Positions 23,379 through 26,704 of a stretch of 26,704 nucleotides of DNA are shown one piece after another. Position 1 is the stretch's first letter; every line of letters starts with the position of its first letter. The translations under genes and the position numbers were made by a program. This DNA is from an uncultured Oxalobacteraceae bacterium (lineage in GTDB: Bacteria > Pseudomonadota > Gammaproteobacteria > Burkholderiales > Burkholderiaceae). The DNA lies in the NCBI GenBank assembly GCA_946480015.1, contig CAMLIL010000082.1, positions 1-26,704 of the forward strand, written 5' to 3'. Below the pieces are notes generated by a model, which was given only the letters and a program-made list of their open reading frames with translations, was not told the DNA's origin and did not search any database.

Positions 23379-24053
23379 TCAGGCAAGCCAGGCGCGCAAG
23401 GCAGCTTCTTGAACAGCTCCAAATACCAGGACACGCGAGCCAGGCAGGCGCTTCGCCCAGCCCAGCTGTTCGAAGCGCAGCAAGAGCGCAGCGCCCAGCG
23501 CGCCTGCAAGGTGATCGCGCCGTTCGCTCCAGTCCAGGCAGGTCCGGCAGAATGGCCGGCTGCCGGCGGCGGCGCGCGTGTCGACGCCGAGTTCGGCCAC
23601 CAGCGAGGCCCCTTGCGGCGTCAGGCACATGCCGCTGGTTGCGACCTCAAATGCGCCCCGCTGCGCCATCCGTTCATAGACCATCACCCCGAGTTCGCCG
23701 GCAAGGTGGTCGTAGCACACGCGCGCCTTGCGCAGCGCCGGTGCGCGCGGGCCGGTGCGCACTGGCTGGTTTCCCGCTCCCGCCGCCACGCTCATCAGCG
23801 TTTCCAGCATCCGGGCCACCTCGGCATCGGCAACGCGGAAGTAGCGGTGCCGGCCCTGCGGCGCGACCGTGAGCAGTCCCGCCTCGACCAGCTGCGCCAG
23901 GTGCGTGCTGATGGTCTGGCGCGTAACACCGGCGGCGTCGGCCAGTTCGGTTGCCGTCAGGGCTTTCCCGGCCATCAGCACGGTGAGTACCTGTGCCCGC
24001 GCATGGTCGCCGATCAGCGCGGCAATGGTGGTGATGTTTGGTCCGTTTCGCAT
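23379..24053 (-). CDS. ArsR-family regulator with cysteine-bearing C-terminal domain
   Basis: A 224-residue repressor-type protein. Residues ~8-80 are an ArsR winged helix (ARAQVLTVLMAGKALTATELADAAGVTRQTISTHLAQL, then the wing GRHRYFRVAD). The C-terminal half carries conserved-looking cysteines C113 (ARVCYDHLAGELG), C143 and the pair C169/C172 (RPFCRTCLDWSERRDHLAG). A DHLAGxLG phrase occurs twice, hinting at an internal repeat. The N-terminal domain lacks the ELCVCDL metal motif of ArsR/SmtB sensors, so any metal or redox sensing would be in the C-terminal domain. It is divergent from the NIPSNAP/ABM pair across 73 bases with a dyad overlapping its own start, so it likely represses both transcripts. 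Confidence 0.87.
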   Translation of the reverse strand: MRNGPNITTIAALIGDHARAQVLTVLMAGKALTATELADAAGVTRQTISTHLAQLVEAGLLTVAPQGRHRYFRVADAEVARMLETLMSVAAGAGNQPVRTGPRAPALRKARVCYDHLAGELGVMVYERMAQRGAFEVATSGMCLTPQGASLVAELGVDTRAAAGSRPFCRTCLDWSERRDHLAGALGAALLLRFEQLGWAKRLPGSRVLVFGAVQEAALRAWLA

Positions 24054-24074
24054 GCTTCGATCTTAGCCGAAGCA
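24053..24074. promoter_or_regulatory. Operator candidate for the ArsR-type regulator
   Basis: TGCTTCG (24053-24059) and CGAAGCA (24068-24074) are perfect 7-bp arms around 8 bases and touch the regulator's start codon. A further GGAAGCA follows about 10 bases later. The place suits autoregulation and control of the divergent pair. Confidence 0.5.
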
Positions 24075-24126
24075 CTGGCTGGCCGGAAGCATTACAGTGG
24101 CCGCTCCGACCATACGAGGAGCTGGC

Positions 24127-24468
24127 ATGACCATCACCTGTTTCATTCGTTACCGTATCGACCCGTTTCAGCGCGCCGCCTTCCGGACCTACGCAGAGAA
24201 CTGGGGCCGCATCATCCCGCGCTGCGGAGGCAAGCTGATCGGTTATTTCCTGCCCCACGAAGGCACCAATGATGAAGCCTGGGGATTGATCGCTTTCGAC
24301 AGCCTGGCTGCCTACGAAGCCTATCGCACCCGCCTGAAGGCCGATGGCGAGGCGCGCGCCAATTTCGCGCTGGCGCAGGAACAGCGCTTCATCCAGCGTG
24401 AGGAGCGCACCTTTACGGAAGTGGTCGACGGAACCTTGCAGCGGGAGGCTTCGTCATGTTCGCGGTGA
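24127..24468 (+). CDS. NIPSNAP-family protein
   Basis: A 113-residue cytosolic protein of the dimeric ferredoxin-like fold ([43 protein letters not shown], then [15 protein letters not shown]). These small proteins often accompany stress-response or monooxygenase genes; the biochemical role is not fixed. The frame is open from 24097, but GAGGAG at 24116-24121 with 5-base spacing selects the ATG at 24127. Its last 13 bases overlap the next gene, so the two are translationally coupled. It is under probable control of the divergent ArsR-type regulator. Confidence 0.88.
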   Translation: MTITCFIRYRIDPFQRAAFRTYAENWGRIIPRCGGKLIGYFLPHEGTNDEAWGLIAFDSLAAYEAYRTRLKADGEARANFALAQEQRFIQREERTFTEVVDGTLQREASSCSR

Positions 24469-24845
24469 TCTTTGAAGTCGAGCCCGATCCGTTGCACCGG
24501 CAGCACTACCTTGACATGGCGGCGGCGCTGCGCGCCCAGCTGGACACCATCGACGGCTTTCTGTCGATCGAACGCTTCGAATCGCTGTCGCGTCCCGGTC
24601 ATCTGCTGTCGCTATCGTTCTGGCGCGACGAAGCCGCCGTGGCACGCTGGCGCAACCAGGAGGCGCACCGATCGGCGCAGGCGCGCGGAAGGGCAGGGGT
24701 GTTACTCGGCTATCGCTTGCGGGTGGCCGAAGTCGTGCGCGACTACGGCATGCATGAGCGTAGCGAAGCGCCGCAGGATGCGCGAATCGCGTTTGGCGAG
24801 CGATCCGCTGGCCTGTCGTCAGCGTCAACCCAGCCGGTGGGATGA
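24456..24845 (+). CDS. Antibiotic-biosynthesis-monooxygenase (ABM) domain protein
   Basis: A 129-residue protein with an ABM domain at about 1-95 ([58 protein letters not shown], then [16 protein letters not shown]). Members are small cofactor-free or heme-using oxygenases or binding proteins with a ferredoxin-like fold. The C-terminal ~30 residues look unstructured. GGGAGG at 24443-24448 precedes the ATG, which lies inside the upstream NIPSNAP gene (13-base overlap, different frame). The NIPSNAP-ABM pair next to an ArsR-type regulator is a recurring arrangement in proteobacteria; the substrate is unknown. Confidence 0.87.
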   Translation: MFAVIFEVEPDPLHRQHYLDMAAALRAQLDTIDGFLSIERFESLSRPGHLLSLSFWRDEAAVARWRNQEAHRSAQARGRAGVLLGYRLRVAEVVRDYGMHERSEAPQDARIAFGERSAGLSSASTQPVG

Positions 24846-24878
24846 CGCTTGCAGGGCGCAGGCTCAATGCGCGCCAAG

Positions 24879-24907
24879 AAAAACGCCAACCCGGGTCTGG
24901 GTTGGCG
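24879..24907 (-). terminator. Intrinsic terminator of the GH5 gene
   Basis: On the minus strand CGCCAACCC pairs with GGGTTGGCG (24884-24892 with 24899-24907), a perfect 9-bp stem, followed by five T residues (A at 24879-24883 on the plus strand). It lies about 60 bases after the GH5 stop and also faces the end of the ABM gene, so it may serve both. Confidence 0.85.
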
Positions 24908-24965
24908 CGCATCGTGCACAATGATGCGGCCCCGGACCGGGCCACATCATCCGTTCCAATCTACA

Positions 24966-26261
24966 TCAGAGACCCAGCCCGTTTCCACCGCGAATCAGTG
25001 CATCGATCGTCTGCTGGTCAACCACGGTATTGGTCTGGCGGTCGAAGATCGCAAAACCGTTGTTGCCCGTGACACCGTTGTCCCAGTAGAACGGCATCAT
25101 GCCGTTGGCCACGGCCTGCCGGGTTGCATAGTTGTGGAAGTAGGCACGCGAGTTCAAGTGCAGTTGCACATCGGCGGAACCGGTCAAGCCGGAGCGGCGC
25201 ATCGCGCCGAACTCGCCGATCACCACCGGAATGCCGTTGTTCACGAACTTCGTCTTCATCTTGGCGTAGAAGGCATCCAGGTCGGCCTCTTCACCCCAGG
25301 TCGGATTGTGGGCAGTGTCGGTGCTCGAGTGGTATCCGGCACCCCAGTAGAAGAACTGGTTGCCCCAGGTCTCGTCGGCGTCCATCAGGGTGAACTGGTA
25401 CGGGGTGTAGTAGTGGACTTCCGTCATCATCCGGCCCTGCACGGTGTCGGTCGGCAACGTGTTCATCAGGTTATAGGTCTTGTCGATGTCGGTCCCCGGG
25501 CCTTGCACGACCAGGGTACGGTAGGCGTTCTTGCCACCGGTCGAGCGCACGGCGTTGACGAAAGTCTGGTGGTAGGACAGCAGGATCGACATCTGGGCTG
25601 CGGTGTCGACCGGCGGTTCGTTGGCGCTGGCGAAGATCAGGTGCTCGTCGAAGCCGCGCAGGGTGGTCGCGATCTGTTCCCAATACGCTTTTTGTTTCGC
25701 GTTGACCGAGGATTGTGCCTGGGTGTTGATGTTGTTATCGAGCCAGCCGCCGTCCCAGTGAATGTTGACGATGACGTACAGTCCGTTGTCGACGCAGTAC
25801 TGGACCACCTGTTTCACGCGGGCGAGCCAGGCGTCGCTGATCTTGCCCGTGCTCTGGTTGGCGTACTGGTCCCAGGAAGTGGGCAAACGCACTGCCGTGA
25901 ATCCGCTTTGCTTGATCAGCTGGATCTGCTGAGGCGTGATGGCAGGATTGCCCCAATTGGTTTCCCCGCCGATGGCCTCTAGCGTGTTGCCGATGTTATA
26001 GCCTGCCTTGATCCTGGTGGCCAGGGTGACTGCGTCACTGGCCATGCCCGCCATATCGGCCGGCAGTGGATTGGTGTTGTAACTGGGGTATTTGGCGCCG
26101 GGTTTCGCGGCCGAGACGTTCGACGCCAGGCCGGTGGCGGTTGGCGCAGTGCTGGTGGCGGTTGGCGCGGTGCTGGTGGCAGTGCCGGTCGAGCCGCTGC
26201 CGCCGCAGCCCGCCAAGGCCAGCGACATCACGAGTGCGCTCAGGATAATGTTTGTTTTCAT
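24966..26261 (-). CDS. GH5 (subfamily 4-like) endoglucanase/xyloglucanase, lipoprotein
   Basis: A 431-residue enzyme with a lipoprotein signal (LALAGC, lipidated cysteine at residue 19) followed by a repeated Ser/Thr/Ala/Pro linker. Residues ~80-425 are a GH5 barrel: AGYNIGNTLEAIGGETNWGNP, GFTAVRLPTSW, VNIHWDGGW, acid/base E215 in SANEPP, MTEVHYYTPYQF, nucleophile E350 in VVIGEFGA, and MPFYWDNG. The GNTL/ETxWGNP start is typical of subfamily 4, which includes xyloglucan-specific endoglucanases that are often surface lipoproteins. It likely works at the outer membrane beside the secreted GH74 enzyme. AAGGAG (26269-26274 on the plus strand) with 7-base spacing fixes the start. A leader region with an extra perfect ribosome site lies upstream. 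Confidence 0.93.
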   Translation of the reverse strand: MKTNIILSALVMSLALAGCGGSGSTGTATSTAPTATSTAPTATGLASNVSAAKPGAKYPSYNTNPLPADMAGMASDAVTLATRIKAGYNIGNTLEAIGGETNWGNPAITPQQIQLIKQSGFTAVRLPTSWDQYANQSTGKISDAWLARVKQVVQYCVDNGLYVIVNIHWDGGWLDNNINTQAQSSVNAKQKAYWEQIATTLRGFDEHLIFASANEPPVDTAAQMSILLSYHQTFVNAVRSTGGKNAYRTLVVQGPGTDIDKTYNLMNTLPTDTVQGRMMTEVHYYTPYQFTLMDADETWGNQFFYWGAGYHSSTDTAHNPTWGEEADLDAFYAKMKTKFVNNGIPVVIGEFGAMRRSGLTGSADVQLHLNSRAYFHNYATRQAVANGMMPFYWDNGVTGNNGFAIFDRQTNTVVDQQTIDALIRGGNGLGL

Positions 26262-26279
26262 GAAGTATCTCCTTAATAA

Positions 26280-26315
26280 TTATTTGATGTGTTGCGTACA
26301 GCTACTGCGCGGCAT
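26280..26315 (-). CDS. Possible 11-residue leader peptide upstream of GH5
   Basis: On the minus strand AAAAGGAGGTG (26327-26337) is an almost complete match to the anti-Shine-Dalgarno sequence. It is followed 14 bases later (counting from AAGGAGG) by ATG and the codons for MPRSSCTQHIK, ending at TAA 18 bases before the GH5 start. The spacing is long for a ribosome site. It could be a translated leader, a standby ribosome site, or chance. Confidence 0.25.
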   Translation of the reverse strand: MPRSSCTQHIK

Positions 26316-26359
26316 GTTGAGTGTGGCACCTCCTTTTGTAAGCTGGACAGGGCGCCCGC

Positions 26360-26388
26360 TTGAAGTTGGAGTGATCTTTCTATATAAA
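26360..26388 (+). promoter_or_regulatory. Promoter-like element matching that of the lyase-like operon
   Basis: TTGAAG (26360-26365) and TATAAA (26383-26388) are 17 bases apart. The -10 lies in TATATAAAAAACAAC (26381-26395), identical to 12966-12980, and CATTGA follows at nearly the same offset in both. It points rightward, where no gene is seen in the window. Confidence 0.5.
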
Positions 26389-26570
26389 AAACAACATTGC
26401 GTGCATTGATCCCAGATCGTGGTCCCTGGCGCGGGCCGTCCATCCTTCCCGGGAGAGTTCCCAGGTCCCATAGTGCATATTCTTTTCCTGCGCGGCAATT
26501 GCGAAAATCACCAAACGGCGCAATTATTTTTAGCAATAAATATATCTGCGGCGCAACTACACATGTGTTG

Positions 26571-26630
26571 CGGGAAATGGTAAATGGGCATCTGACGGTT
26601 GCGATCGATTGCTTCGATGGGCGCCCCCCA
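26571..26630 (+). pseudogene. Possible IS3-type transposase fragment
   Basis: The frame around 26571-26630 encodes VNGHLTVAIDCFDGRP, which resembles the start of the DDE catalytic core of IS3-family OrfB proteins (a hydrophobic strand then D-C-F/H-D). It breaks off after about 20 residues, and no terminal inverted repeats are recognised inside the window. The match is short, so this call is weak. Confidence 0.3.
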
Positions 26631-26704
26631 AAAAAGGTTATGTCACCGAGAAGTGGTGGATATTGAACTTGTTCCGAATCGCCGAGGTCAAACCGCGACT
26701 ACTC

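Larger units (their letters stand above)
26262..26704. other. Gene-poor right end (443 bp)
   Basis: The region holds the GH5 5' leader, a promoter-like element (26360-26388) pointing away from GH5, and near the end a possible transposase scrap. No intact gene is visible. The stretch 26520-26560 is markedly AT-rich. It looks like a junction left by past rearrangement. Confidence 0.5.

Noticed and set aside
1..26704. tRNA or rRNA genes
   Set aside because: No cloverleaf-like sequence with CCA end or conserved rRNA segments was noticed by eye; a covariance-model scan could not be run.

Overview
The window looks like a chromosomal segment of a high-GC betaproteobacterium, most likely Oxalobacteraceae (Massilia/Duganella/Janthinobacterium type). 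The reasons are the GuaA sequence, the GC-rich coding style, a PEP-CTERM (exosortase-sorted) protein, a GspC-like type II secretion protein and a large set of secreted plant-polysaccharide hydrolases. This placement is from family resemblance, not a search.

Layout. (1) 1-2162: the 3' half of guaA with a strong terminator, a hypothetical gene with a faint primase-like look, and two fused, decayed glycosidase fragments. (2) 2362-5874: a two-gene molybdenum oxidoreductase operon (four-cluster ferredoxin subunit plus TAT-exported catalytic subunit) with no membrane-anchor gene. (3) 6224-12269: a secreted GH74 xyloglucanase, an orphan GspC-like protein and a convergent GH31 alpha-xylosidase carrying a PA14 domain. 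(4) 12270-13025: a 756-bp divergent regulatory region with tandem ~106-bp repeats, T-tract hairpins and LacI-type palindromes. (5) 13026-18467: a two-gene operon of a 1575-residue secreted lyase-like multidomain protein and a PEP-CTERM protein, closed by a strong terminator. (6) 18514-23286: a retaining GH97 glycosidase, a GH43 enzyme and a GntR regulator with two DNA-binding domains. (7) 23379-24845: an ArsR-type regulator divergent from a NIPSNAP/ABM monooxygenase-like pair. (8) 24879-26704: a GH5 (subfamily 4-like) lipoprotein on the minus strand, then a gene-poor end with a possible transposase scrap.

Functional reading. GH74 and GH5 would cut the xyloglucan backbone. GH31 would remove alpha-xylose, GH97 alpha-galactose or a related sugar, and GH43 arabinose or xylose. 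Together they resemble a xyloglucan utilisation locus without a TonB-dependent transporter inside the window. The least explained parts are the 1575-residue protein with its PEP-CTERM partner, the repeat-rich control region in front of it, and the molybdoenzyme whose ferredoxin subunit has lost one cluster cysteine.
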